A stretch of 10,218 bases of DNA, taken from NCBI GenBank assembly GCA_947457085.1, contig CANGUS010000042.1, positions 1 to 10,218 of the forward strand. Reading direction: 5' to 3'. The notes beneath the pieces were generated by a model that saw only the letters and a program-made list of their open reading frames with translations, did no database searches and was not told where the DNA came from. Below are positions 1 through 7,162 of the stretch, piece by piece. Position 1 is the stretch's first letter, and the number at the start of each line of letters is the position of its first letter. Origin of the DNA: Bacteroidota bacterium. GTDB lineage: Bacteria > Bacteroidota > Bacteroidia > Chitinophagales > Chitinophagaceae. The translations under genes were made by a program, and so were the position numbers.

Positions 1-2
1 AA

Positions 3-27
3 AAAAATCCTCAGGAAGAGGATTTTT
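3..27 (-). terminator. Rho-independent terminator of the yebC gene
   Basis: A perfect 10-bp stem (AAAAATCCTC at 3-12 with GAGGATTTTT at 18-27) encloses a 5-nt loop. It begins 7 nt past the yebC stop codon. Read on the minus strand, the A run at the window start becomes a U tract after the hairpin, which fits intrinsic termination. The T run on the other side means it could also act on a rightward transcript entering from outside the window. Confidence 0.85.
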
Positions 28-34
28 AATTTTG

Positions 35-745
35 TTATTTCATGTTATGATAAACCTTTTGAACATCTTCATCTTGTTCAATTTTATCAATCAGTTTAAA
101 AATATCTTCCGCTTGTTCGTCATTTAATTCCACTGTATTCATAGGAATATAAGTCAATCCATTTTGAACTGGTTCTACTTTTTTGTTTTCTAAATAATCC
201 GCCATTTTTCCAAAGTCGGTATAGTTTGTTCGGATAATTATATTGCCATCTGCATCTTCTCCTATTTCTTCTAAGCCATAATCAATGCCTTCTAACTCCA
301 TCTCTTCCATATCCACACCATCTGCTTTTATTTTAAATTCACCCATTCGTGTGAAAGTAAATGCTACACTGCCGCTATTTCCCATAGAACCACCTCCTTT
401 GTTGAAATAAGCACGAACATTGGCTACAGTTCGAGTATTGTTATCTGTAGCAGACTCTACTAAAATAGCTACACCATGTGGACCATAACCTTCATATAAA
501 ACCTCTGCGTAGTCAGTAGTATCTTTACCCAACGCTCGCTTAATAGCAGCTTCTACTCGGTCTTTTGGCATGTTACATGCTTTCGCATTTAAATAGCAAC
601 GACGCAAAGCTGGATTGTTGTCGGGGTCTGGGCCGCTGGCTTTTACAGCTATAGCAATTTCTTTACCAATTCTGGTGAAATCTTTAGCCATTTTATCCCA
701 ACGAGCAAACATGGCTCCTTTACGTACTTCAAATATTCTTCCCAT
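35..745 (-). CDS. yebC: YebC/PmpR (TACO1) family protein
   Basis: A 236-residue protein of the YebC/TACO1 family, annotated in bacteria as transcriptional regulators and also linked to translation of difficult (proline-rich) sequences. Visible family motifs are the helical N-terminal domain with AIKRALGK (67-74), YEGYGPHGVAILVE (84-97), TDNNTRTVANVR (100-111) and the glycine-rich NKGGGSMGNSGSVAFTF (115-131), followed by an acidic C-terminal half. Length is usual for the family. The N-terminus (MGRIFEVRKGAMFARW) replaces the AGHSKW start of E. coli YebC, as is common in Bacteroidota. The frame stays open upstream to an ATG at 820. I chose the ATG at 745 because the family begins there and a promoter lies at 767-797, inside the longer version. 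It is a single-gene unit, divergent from the lipoprotein gene. The exact molecular role here is inferred from the family only. Confidence 0.93.
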   Translation of the reverse strand: MGRIFEVRKGAMFARWDKMAKDFTRIGKEIAIAVKASGPDPDNNPALRRCYLNAKACNMPKDRVEAAIKRALGKDTTDYAEVLYEGYGPHGVAILVESATDNNTRTVANVRAYFNKGGGSMGNSGSVAFTFTRMGEFKIKADGVDMEEMELEGIDYGLEEIGEDADGNIIIRTNYTDFGKMADYLENKKVEPVQNGLTYIPMNTVELNDEQAEDIFKLIDKIEQDEDVQKVYHNMK

Positions 746-766
746 GTGAATTTTTGTATTAGGTTG

Positions 767-797
767 CAAATTTACTTTTTTTGTTTTTCTTTCCAAG
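767..797 (-). promoter_or_regulatory. Bacteroidota-type promoter for yebC
   Basis: Read on the minus strand, TAAATTTG (767-774) matches the TAnnTTTG -7 element of the Bacteroidota primary sigma factor. A TTG (794-796) lies 19 bp upstream, within the spacing expected for the -33 element. The transcript would start about 15 nt before the ATG at 745. The match is read from sequence; activity is inferred. Confidence 0.65.
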
Positions 798-828
798 AAG
801 TAATTTTTTTTTATATGCAATAATTTTT

Positions 829-836
829 TAAATTTG
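829..836 (+). promoter_or_regulatory. -7 promoter element for the lipoprotein gene
   Basis: TAAATTTG fits TAnnTTTG and lies 20 bp before the ATG at 857, leaving a short leader. No clear TTG is present at the -33 position, where the sequence is a T run, so the upstream half is weak. Together with the yebC promoter it makes 746-856 a divergent promoter region. Confidence 0.5.
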
Positions 837-856
837 CTCCTTAAATAAATATAAAA

Positions 857-1261
857 ATGAAAAAAGTAATTTTATTAAGTTTAGTTGCCATTGGAATTTT
901 TGCCTCTTGCAGAAAAGAAACTACATCTTCTATGAGCACAACGGATATGGTTCAAAAAAAATGGAGATTGGTTAGCACACAAGATGTTCAGTATGTAGGC
1001 ACTACAAATGTAGTAGATACAATTATCACTACTCCTGCCGCTATTACCGATTCAATTGAATTCAAAACAAACAACACGGCGGTATTTACATTCATGGGTT
1101 TTGCTGATACAGTAAATTATCAAATAATTGGCGATACTAAAATCGTAGTTGATGCTGATACCTTTACAATCAATACATTAAATTTGAATGATTTTGTAAT
1201 GACGTATAGCAATAGAGTTGATACTACACATTATGATAATATCATCACATTAAAAAGATAA
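857..1261 (+). CDS. Small lipocalin-like lipoprotein, unknown function
   Basis: A 134-residue predicted lipoprotein. Residues 1-17 form a signal peptide (KK, then a hydrophobic stretch) ending in a lipobox FAS-C, so Cys18 should be lipidated after signal peptidase II cleavage. The mature part starts CRKETTSS and is rich in Thr, Asp and Val. From about residue 32 the pattern WRLVS, DSIEFKTNN, VNYQIIGDTKIVV, INTLNLNDFVMTY looks like the strands of a short lipocalin-like beta-barrel domain, a group common in Bacteroidota lipoproteins; this is pattern recognition, not a proven match. The ATG is preceded by an A-rich leader (TAAATAAATATAAAA) with no Shine-Dalgarno. The gene stands alone between its own -7 box and a strong terminator, so context gives no function. 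Residues 33-35 are encoded by a run of eight A (954-961). Confidence 0.8.
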   Translation: MKKVILLSLVAIGIFASCRKETTSSMSTTDMVQKKWRLVSTQDVQYVGTTNVVDTIITTPAAITDSIEFKTNNTAVFTFMGFADTVNYQIIGDTKIVVDADTFTINTLNLNDFVMTYSNRVDTTHYDNIITLKR

Positions 1262-1282
1262 TCTTCACTCTTTTATATTCTT

Positions 1283-1317
1283 AAATCCTGCATGAATTAA
1301 CATGCAGGATTTTTTTT
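1283..1317 (+). terminator. Rho-independent terminator after the lipoprotein gene
   Basis: AAATCCTGCATG (1283-1294) pairs perfectly with CATGCAGGATTT (1301-1312) around a 6-nt loop (AATTAA), and the T run continues to 1317. It lies 21 nt after the stop codon. It separates the lipoprotein gene from the TPR-tilS unit. Confidence 0.93.
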
Positions 1318-1320
1318 GTT

Positions 1321-1328
1321 TACTTTTG
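1321..1328 (+). promoter_or_regulatory. -7 promoter element for the TPR-tilS pair
   Basis: TACTTTTG matches TAnnTTTG, lies just past the terminator T tract and 15 bp before the ATG at 1344. No good -33 TTG is seen at the usual distance, because that region is taken by the terminator stem. The short leader resembles those of the neighbouring genes. Confidence 0.5.
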
Positions 1329-1343
1329 GGGAATATTAATATT

Positions 1344-1655
1344 ATGGAACGAATAGAGAAGTTAAAAAGTATGTTATTGCAATCGCCTGAAGATTGTTTT
1401 GTATACCATGCATTAGGATTAGAATATGTAAAGTTGAATGACTTCGAAAATGCAGTGGACTATTTTAATCAAGTTATTTTTATTGATGAATCTTATGTAG
1501 GAACATATTATCATTTAGCCAAAACTTTAGAGAAGTTAAATGAAATAGAGGAAGCAATTTCTATTTATGAAAAAGGAATTGAAATTGCCAAATTACTGAA
1601 AGACAATCATGCCCGAAATGAATTGCAAATGGCATTAGATGATATTTTAGAGTAA
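1344..1655 (+). CDS. Small tetratricopeptide-repeat protein
   Basis: A 103-residue soluble protein made almost entirely of two TPR units, about residues 17-50 (YHALGLEYVKLNDFENAVDYF) and 51-84 (YYHLAKTLEKLNEIEEAISIY). A C-terminal helix (ARNELQMALDDILE) caps the array. There is no signal peptide, membrane segment or catalytic domain, so it is probably a cytoplasmic protein-binding scaffold; the partner is unknown. The frame is open back to an ATG at 1302, but that lies inside the terminator hairpin and upstream of the likely promoter. The ATG at 1344 gives MERIEKLKSM, a normal helix start. The stop is 11 bp before tilS, implying co-transcription, but the sequence does not show a functional link to tRNA modification. 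Confidence 0.85.
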   Translation: MERIEKLKSMLLQSPEDCFVYHALGLEYVKLNDFENAVDYFNQVIFIDESYVGTYYHLAKTLEKLNEIEEAISIYEKGIEIAKLLKDNHARNELQMALDDILE

Positions 1656-1666
1656 AGTCCGAACAA

Positions 1667-2962
1667 ATGAAGCTAGAAAATTTAAACAAAGTTAAAAAAT
1701 ATTTATTGGCAGTCAGTGGTGGCATCGATTCGATGGTGATGGCGGATTTGTTTTTACAACAGCAGTTAGAATTTTCTGTAGCGCATTGTAATTTTCAATT
1801 GAGGGAAGAAGATTCAAATTTAGATGAACAATTGGTAATCGATTGGTGTACAAAAAACAACATTGACTATTTTATTAAACGAGTTGATACAAAAGAGTAT
1901 TGTGCACAGCACAAATGTTCTATACAGGTTGGAGCAAGAGAAATTCGATATGCTTTTTTTGATGAAATATGTGCGGATAAAAATATTGATTTCATAGTAA
2001 CTGCTCATCATCAAGATGATACTATTGAAACCACCTTATTTCAATTTTTTAGAGGAACCGGTATACAAGGCTTGACTGGTATTCCTGCAAGAAACCAAAA
2101 AATTATTCGTCCGTTATTGTCATATTCAAAGCAGCAAATTGTGGACTATGCAGCGAAATTTCAAGTGGCATTTAGAGAAGATAAAAGCAATTTAAAACAA
2201 GATTATTCTCGGAATAAAATGCGCTTACATATTATTCCTCAATTAGAAGAATTATATCCTGCTTTCAAAAATAATATTGCGAATAATATCCATAGGATGA
2301 ATGAAGTCAATGAAATTTATTTGCAACAAATAAAGAATTATAAAAAGAAATTAATAGAACAACGAGGCAAAGATTTTTATATTCCCATATTAAAATTAAA
2401 AACCATTACTCCTTTAGCAACTATTTTATTCGAATTGATCAAAGAGTTTCATTTTTCCTATGAACAAACCTTGCAAGTGCTGCAATTATTGGAACGACAA
2501 ACAGGAAGCTTGGTAGCATCACAATCTCATCAAATTATTAAAAATCGAAATTTTTTAATTGTAACTGAAAAGAATACTCAATTGTCTGAGCTTATTTTAA
2601 TGGATGAAGGCAATACTAAAATAGAAACCCAAGATTTTGTAATGAAGTTAAAATCTATAAGGGCAGACAAGTTTGAAATTAATAAAGGATTGAAATATTG
2701 TGCAATTGATGCAAAGCTGATAGAGTTCCCTTTGCTGCTTCGTAAATGGCGTACAGGAGATTATCTGTATCCATTTGGAATGACAAAAAAGAAAAAGCTG
2801 TCTAAAGTACTGATTGATGCAAAAATCCCATTGCATGAAAAAGAAACTATTTGGGTTGTAGAGTCCAATAAAAAAATAGTTTGGGTAGTGGGTGTTAAAT
2901 CAGATAATCGATTTAGAGTTAGCGAAAAAACACAAAATGTGCTTTGCTTTGAAATCAAATAA
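1667..2962 (+). CDS. tilS: tRNA(Ile)-lysidine synthase TilS
   Basis: A 431-residue cytoplasmic enzyme that uses ATP and lysine to convert C34 of the tRNA-Ile2 CAU anticodon to lysidine, switching its identity from Met to Ile and its codon from AUG to AUA. The N-terminal PP-loop ATPase domain shows SGGIDS (17-22), HCNFQLR (40-46), GAREIRYAFF (89-98), TAHHQDDTIET (112-122), RGTGIQGLTGI (129-139) and EDKSNLKQDYSRNKMR (171-186). After a linker domain, the TilS C-terminal domain carries RKWRTGDYLYPFGM (359-372), KKLSKVLID (376-384) and the closing FRVSEKTQ. Length and domain content fit the long, two-domain form. The gene is normally essential where AUA is decoded this way. The ATG at 1667 follows the TPR gene by 11 bp and starts close to the PP-loop as expected. 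No frameshift or missing motif was seen. Confidence 0.97.
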   Translation: MKLENLNKVKKYLLAVSGGIDSMVMADLFLQQQLEFSVAHCNFQLREEDSNLDEQLVIDWCTKNNIDYFIKRVDTKEYCAQHKCSIQVGAREIRYAFFDEICADKNIDFIVTAHHQDDTIETTLFQFFRGTGIQGLTGIPARNQKIIRPLLSYSKQQIVDYAAKFQVAFREDKSNLKQDYSRNKMRLHIIPQLEELYPAFKNNIANNIHRMNEVNEIYLQQIKNYKKKLIEQRGKDFYIPILKLKTITPLATILFELIKEFHFSYEQTLQVLQLLERQTGSLVASQSHQIIKNRNFLIVTEKNTQLSELILMDEGNTKIETQDFVMKLKSIRADKFEINKGLKYCAIDAKLIEFPLLLRKWRTGDYLYPFGMTKKKKLSKVLIDAKIPLHEKETIWVVESNKKIVWVVGVKSDNRFRVSEKTQNVLCFEIK

Positions 2963-2971
2963 ATGAGATAG

Positions 2972-2999
2972 TAATTAAACAATTATTTGTCTTTAATTA
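2972..2999. repeat. AT-only inverted repeat upstream of the kinase gene
   Basis: TAATTAAA (2972-2979) and TTTAATTA (2992-2999) are perfect 8-bp inverted arms around 12 nt, followed by TTTTT. It begins 10 nt past the tilS stop. It could be a weak terminator for tilS or an operator overlapping the -33 region of the next promoter. All-A/T arms are easily made by chance in this composition. Confidence 0.4.
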
Positions 3000-3003
3000 T
3001 TTT

Positions 3004-3011
3004 TACTTTCG
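3004..3011 (+). promoter_or_regulatory. Possible -7 promoter element for the hybrid kinase
   Basis: TACTTTCG resembles TAnnTTTG with one C for T. It lies 20 bp before the ATG at 3032, the same distance as in the lipoprotein gene. A TTTG at 2986-2989 lies 14 bp upstream, shorter than the usual -33 spacing. Read-through from tilS is possible as well. Confidence 0.4.
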
Positions 3012-3034
3012 CATATAATTAATTGCATTATATG
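3012..3034. repeat. Inverted repeat covering the kinase start codon
   Basis: CATATAAT (3012-3019) and ATTATATG (3027-3034) are perfect 8-bp inverted arms around 7 nt. The right arm ends in the ATG start codon, and the left arm sits where transcription should begin if the -7 box at 3004 is used. In a read-through mRNA from tilS it could fold and hide the start codon. As DNA it could be an operator. Both roles are inferred. Confidence 0.4.
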
Positions 3035-5686
3035 TCAACAGAACGATATCACGAATTACAAGCTAACTACAATACTTTAACAGACGAACGAGAAAAAATC
3101 AATTGTTTAATTGATATTGTATTAGAAATTAGAAATTATGATATTGACGAGGCCTTTAGGCTTTCAAATGAAATTATTGAACGCTCTACTAAAATAGATT
3201 ACCAAGAAGGCGTAGGTAGAGGGTTAAATAACAAAGGCGCATGTTATTGGTTGAAAGGGGAGTATGATAAAGGGATGAGCGTATTAAAAGAAGCGTTAAA
3301 AATTGCAAAACAATACAAATTAGTTGCTCTTAAAGCGCGTATTTACAATAACTATGGAAATATTTATCGTGATTTAGGAGATTTGTCAAATGCTTCAAAA
3401 TACTTTCAATGGGCATTAGAAATAAATGAACAATTGGGGGATGAATTATCTCAGTCGGCAGTTTTAATTAGCATATCTAATTTACATTTTGATTTATATG
3501 ATTATGAAAATGCATTAGAATATGCTAAACGTTGTTTGCAAATTTTTATAAAATATGATGACAAAAAAAGATTAATCAGTGTTTATCATACATTAGGAAA
3601 CATTTATTTAAAACAGGAAGTATATAATTTAGCGATTATAAATTTCAAGCGAAGTTTAGTTTTGAGCGAACCCAATACGGTGGGCCACATGTTGGCAAAT
3701 AGTGGAATTGGTAAGGTGTATTATAAAGAAAAAATGTTTGAGAAGGCGCAAAAATATTTGCGTTTAGTCATTCAGCAAGCAAAGGAATTGTCAAATTTTG
3801 AGGGAATAATCATTTCAGAATTTTATCTTGGGCGAATCAGTTTAGATGAAAAAGATTATAAAAATGCGCTGGTGCATTTTGATATTGCATTTGATTTAGC
3901 CAATGAACATTTTCGAAAACATGATGTAATGAGTATACATGAAATGTATGCCAAGGTGTATGAAAAAATGGGTGACATTGTGGAGGCTTATGAAAATTTA
4001 AAGAAATTTGAAAAGCTCAAAGAAGAAATTTTTCAACAAAACACTTTCAATAAGTTGCGCAATTTGCAACTTCGACATGAAATAGAGTTCGCTGTCAAAG
4101 AAAAAGAAGTTGCGGAACAATCCGCTAAATTGAAGCAAGAATTTATTGCGAACATGAGCCATGAAATTAGAACACCAATGAATGCTATTGTAGGGATGAC
4201 AAGGTTGTTACAAGAAAAAAATCCTCGTGCAGACCAGTCTAAATATTTAGATGCCATTACTCAAAGTGCTGATAATTTATTGGTTATTATCAATGATATT
4301 TTAGATTTTTCAAAAATTGAAGCAGGTAAAATTACAATTGAATCGGTGTCCTTTTCATTAAAACAGATATTGAAAAATGTAGTAACCTTGTTGCGATTTA
4401 AAGCGATTGAAAAAGGAATAGATATTCGTTTTGATTTTAATGAAAATGTGCCAGAGCATTTAATTGGTGATCCAACAAGATTGACTCAGGTGTTAATGAA
4501 TTTAGCAGGGAATGCAGTAAAATTTACTGAAAAAGGCAGTGTTCAAATAGTTTGTAGAAATGTAGAATTAGAAGGAGATTGTGTGAAAATGGCTTTTGAT
4601 GTAATTGATACAGGTATTGGAATTTCAGAAGAATATGTAGGTAAGATATTTGAAAGTTTCACACAAGCAGGAACCGATGTCGCTAGAAAATTTGGAGGCA
4701 CTGGATTAGGTTTGACTATTTCAAAACAGTTGGTAGAGCTTATGGGTGGCTCCGTTGAAGTTAAAAGTAAAATAGGAGTGGGGACTACTTTTACATTTAT
4801 ATTGCCTTTTCAAATTGGGGAAGGAGATTTTAAACAGTCACAGGATGATTTTACAATTGCAGTAAATGATTTAGAAATATTAAATCTATCCAAAATATTG
4901 CTAGTGGATGACAATGAATTTAATCGAATAGTAGCGGTAGACACATTGAAATCAATCGCTCCAAACATGTCTATTTTGGAAGCTCAAAGTGGTATGGAAG
5001 CCATTGAAAAATTAAAAACAAATGAGATTGATTTGGTTTTGATGGATATTCAGATGCCTAAAATGAGTGGAATTGAAGCTACTTTATTCATTAGAAACAA
5101 ATTGGAAGCACCGTTAAATAGGATTAAAATAATTGCCATGACAGCCAATGTTATGAAAAATGACATTGATAGCTATTTACAAAATGGTATGAATGACCAC
5201 ATTCCTAAACCATTTCATAAATCTGAATTGATATTTAAAATTTTAAATCAATTGGATAATAATAAAGAAGTCATCAAAAATAGGATTGTAGAATATGAAG
5301 CGATAGAGGATGAACTAGCACCTAGTCATTTACTTCCAGCAACTCAATTAACTGATCCAAGTTTTCTAATTTCATTTGCTGGAGATGATAAAGAAAAACA
5401 AAAAAAATATATCAGTATCTTTTTGAAAAATGCACCTAAGTTATTATTGCAAATGCAAAATGGGTTTGAAAGTAATGACCTTGAAATGGTTAAAATTTCT
5501 GCACATTCTCTAAAAACACAACTCAATTATATGGGTGTGAAGGAAGAATATTCTCATGTTCAAGAGATTGAACAAATGGCTTCTCATGAACATAAAAATG
5601 AAGAAATTAAGTCATTAATAGATAATCTTCAACAAATATGTGTACAAGCCTTTAAGGAACTGGAAGATTATATAGAAGCAATATAA
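3032..5686 (+). CDS. Cytosolic TPR hybrid histidine kinase with receiver and HPt domains
   Basis: An 884-residue multistep phosphorelay protein. Residues about 22-332 are TPR units, with the conserved small residue of the motif at 69, 109, 149, 189, 227, 267 and 307. A helical, coiled-coil-like linker (about 317-370) leads directly into the HisKA domain, with phospho-His377 in NMSHEIRTPMNAIVG. The ATPase domain has N494 (N box), DTGIGIS from D526, and GGTGLGL (555-561). The receiver domain has D626/D627, phospho-acceptor D672 (LMDIQMPKMSG), T704 and K726. The C-terminal HPt domain has His825 in SAHSLK. The expected phosphate path is H377 to D672 to H825 and then to an unknown response regulator. 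There is no signal peptide or membrane helix, so the TPR array probably senses a cytoplasmic protein, peptide or small ligand. A TTG at 3023 could add three residues. I prefer the ATG at 3032 because the TTG would lie almost at the presumed transcript start. It is convergent with nuoN. Confidence 0.93.
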   Translation: MSTERYHELQANYNTLTDEREKINCLIDIVLEIRNYDIDEAFRLSNEIIERSTKIDYQEGVGRGLNNKGACYWLKGEYDKGMSVLKEALKIAKQYKLVALKARIYNNYGNIYRDLGDLSNASKYFQWALEINEQLGDELSQSAVLISISNLHFDLYDYENALEYAKRCLQIFIKYDDKKRLISVYHTLGNIYLKQEVYNLAIINFKRSLVLSEPNTVGHMLANSGIGKVYYKEKMFEKAQKYLRLVIQQAKELSNFEGIIISEFYLGRISLDEKDYKNALVHFDIAFDLANEHFRKHDVMSIHEMYAKVYEKMGDIVEAYENLKKFEKLKEEIFQQNTFNKLRNLQLRHEIEFAVKEKEVAEQSAKLKQEFIANMSHEIRTPMNAIVGMTRLLQEKNPRADQSKYLDAITQSADNLLVIINDILDFSKIEAGKITIESVSFSLKQILKNVVTLLRFKAIEKGIDIRFDFNENVPEHLIGDPTRLTQVLMNLAGNAVKFTEKGSVQIVCRNVELEGDCVKMAFDVIDTGIGISEEYVGKIFESFTQAGTDVARKFGGTGLGLTISKQLVELMGGSVEVKSKIGVGTTFTFILPFQIGEGDFKQSQDDFTIAVNDLEILNLSKILLVDDNEFNRIVAVDTLKSIAPNMSILEAQSGMEAIEKLKTNEIDLVLMDIQMPKMSGIEATLFIRNKLEAPLNRIKIIAMTANVMKNDIDSYLQNGMNDHIPKPFHKSELIFKILNQLDNNKEVIKNRIVEYEAIEDELAPSHLLPATQLTDPSFLISFAGDDKEKQKKYISIFLKNAPKLLLQMQNGFESNDLEMVKISAHSLKTQLNYMGVKEEYSHVQEIEQMASHEHKNEEIKSLIDNLQQICVQAFKELEDYIEAI

Positions 5687-5698
5687 TACTAATATAAA

Positions 5699-5727
5699 AA
5701 AACCTTCAAGGAAAACTTGAAGGTTTT
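5699..5727. terminator. Bidirectional terminator between the kinase gene and nuoN
   Basis: AAAACCTTCAAG (5699-5710) pairs perfectly with CTTGAAGGTTTT (5716-5727) around GAAAA. The flanking A run (from 5696) gives a U tract to leftward transcripts, and the TTTT arm gives one to rightward transcripts. It sits between two convergent stop codons (5686 and 5750) and marks the end of the nuo operon. Confidence 0.9.
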
Positions 5728-5749
5728 ATATAAATATAATTTTGAATAA

Positions 5750-7132
5750 TTATCTCATTAGTACGCTTGGTAATATTCCCAATGCGATAATAATTGTTGC
5801 GTTAATTATTAATAATGTTTTTTCAATTGTTGTAGCCTCTTCTATTAATTCAGCTTCTCCTTGTTTGAAATACATGCTCATAATCACTCTAAAATAATAA
5901 TAAACGCTAATAGCAGCCATTAATACAGCAAATACTACAATCCAAAGCATTGTACCTTGCTCTACTGCAGCCATCAGCACATAATATTTAGCAAAAAATC
6001 CACCGGTTAAGGGAATCCCTGCCAATGAAAATAAACAAATTGTAGCCGTGATTGCCAATACAGGTTGTTTTTTAGCCAACCCATTAAAGCCATCAAATGT
6101 ATAATCTTTCATTTTAATTAATACAGCAAATACACCCAATGAAGCTAAAGTGTATGTAACGCTATACAAGGTGATGCCTTTCCATGAAGTCGCATTGATT
6201 GCAAAAATAGCAAATAGCATAAATCCAGCTTGTGCGATTGATGAATAGGCCATCATTCTTTTTACGCTGGTTTGGTATACTGCAGTTACATTTCCAATTA
6301 ATAAAGTTAATGCAATCATAGAAACAATGGTAATTTGCCAAGCATGACTTACACTTCCAAATGAAAAGTGGAATAAACGAATAAAGGCTACAAATACACT
6401 TACTTTCACTATGGTTGCCATAAAAGGGGTAAATGCAGTAGGAGTTCCATCATATACATCAGGTGTCCAAAAGTGCATAGGCGCAGCAGATACTTTAAAG
6501 CCAAAAGAAACCACCATTAATAAAATCCCCACAATGGCTAATGAGCTCATGCTATTTACTTGCGTAAATTGTGTTGTAAATTGATTGCTCATGATGTCAA
6601 AACTTCCCGTAGCGCCATATAGTAAAGTAATACCCATTAATAAAATACCTGTACTAAATGAACCCATTAAAAAATATTTCAATGAAGCTTCTGTGCTTTT
6701 TACATTTTCTTTGTCGCTCCCTGCTAAAATATATTGTGGGATAGAAAGAATTTCGATTCCGATAAATAAAATAAGTAAGTTTGAATAAGACGAAAGTAAA
6801 TATACTCCTGAAAGTATAAAAAACATCAAGGCAAAATATTCAGCTTTATTAATTCCTACACCGGCAATTTGTTTGTGAAATAATAGAAAATAACTTGTTG
6901 CACAAAAAGTAATCAGAACATTAAACCATGATGTGAAACTAGTTAATTCAATCATATTGAAATATGACTTACTTCCTTGTGTTGAGATGAGTTGATTGTC
7001 AAAAATTGAAACTCCCATTAAAATAAAGATACCTATTAAAGCAGTCCATTGAACTTGCTTGCTATTTTTAAATAGCAAACCAGCGAACATCATTACGACT
7101 CCCAATAAAGCTGATACTACAATTGCATTCAT
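5750..7132 (-). CDS. nuoN: NADH-quinone oxidoreductase subunit N
   Basis: A 460-residue integral membrane protein, one of the three antiporter-like proton-pumping subunits of respiratory complex I (NADH to menaquinone/ubiquinone). The sequence is a near-continuous series of hydrophobic segments, about 14 as in the family. Key buried charges are present: E127 (GIEILSIPQY, TM5 Glu), K213 (FGFKVSAAPMHFWTPDVY), K243 (ATIVKVSVF) and the TM12 lysine K382 (GGFFAKYY). The signature FWTPDVYDGTP (221-231) is typical of NuoN rather than NuoL or NuoM. Length is slightly below that of E. coli NuoN. It is the last gene of the operon, 51 bp after nuoM and just before the terminator. The ATG at 7132 is preceded by AAAAATAAATA and no Shine-Dalgarno. 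Confidence 0.97.
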   Translation of the reverse strand: MNAIVVSALLGVVMMFAGLLFKNSKQVQWTALIGIFILMGVSIFDNQLISTQGSKSYFNMIELTSFTSWFNVLITFCATSYFLLFHKQIAGVGINKAEYFALMFFILSGVYLLSSYSNLLILFIGIEILSIPQYILAGSDKENVKSTEASLKYFLMGSFSTGILLMGITLLYGATGSFDIMSNQFTTQFTQVNSMSSLAIVGILLMVVSFGFKVSAAPMHFWTPDVYDGTPTAFTPFMATIVKVSVFVAFIRLFHFSFGSVSHAWQITIVSMIALTLLIGNVTAVYQTSVKRMMAYSSIAQAGFMLFAIFAINATSWKGITLYSVTYTLASLGVFAVLIKMKDYTFDGFNGLAKKQPVLAITATICLFSLAGIPLTGGFFAKYYVLMAAVEQGTMLWIVVFAVLMAAISVYYYFRVIMSMYFKQGEAELIEEATTIEKTLLIINATIIIALGILPSVLMR

Positions 7133-7134
7133 TC

Positions 7135-7145
7135 TATTTATTTTT
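7135..7145 (-). promoter_or_regulatory. A-rich translation leader of nuoN
   Basis: On the minus strand AAAAATAAATA lies 2 nt before the nuoN ATG. The same 11 bases precede nuoM. With no Shine-Dalgarno, an A-rich start region of this kind is the known pattern of efficient initiation in Bacteroidota such as Flavobacterium johnsoniae. Confidence 0.5.
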
Positions 7146-7146
7146 A

Positions 7147-7162
7147 ATTGAGCGAACTCAAT
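7147..7162 (-). promoter_or_regulatory. Small UUCG-loop hairpin in the nuoM-nuoN spacer
   Basis: On the transcribed strand ATTGAG, loop TTCG, CTCAAT form a 6-bp perfect stem, one base upstream of the A-rich nuoN leader and 21 bases after the nuoM stop. It lacks a following U tract, so it is not an intrinsic terminator. It may be an mRNA processing or stability element, or chance. Confidence 0.4.

Noticed and set aside
746..820. N-terminal extension of yebC by 25 residues from an ATG at 820
   Set aside because: The extension is basic, unlike any YebC start, and overlaps a good promoter; the family begins at the Met at 745.
1302..1343. N-terminal extension of the TPR protein from an ATG at 1302
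   Set aside because: It would start inside the stem of a strong terminator and before the likely -7 box.
1820..2014. Minus-strand open frame of 64 codons inside tilS
   Set aside because: It lies opposite conserved tilS motifs, has no recognisable domain or start signal, and is explained by the coding strand.
4033..4257. Minus-strand open frame opposite the kinase H box
   Set aside because: It mirrors the conserved HisKA coding region; Cys- and Ser-rich nonsense translation without family features.
5400..5407. A8 run in the kinase gene (and the A8 run at 8814-8821 within nuoL)
   Set aside because: Both genes are intact across the run and such tracts are expected from Lys/Phe codons in an AT-rich genome; no sign of programmed frameshifting.
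6585..6788. Plus-strand open frame inside nuoN
   Set aside because: Shadow of the membrane-protein coding strand; no leader or domain of its own. The same holds for the frames opposite or within nuoL at 9260-9475 and 9620-9823.
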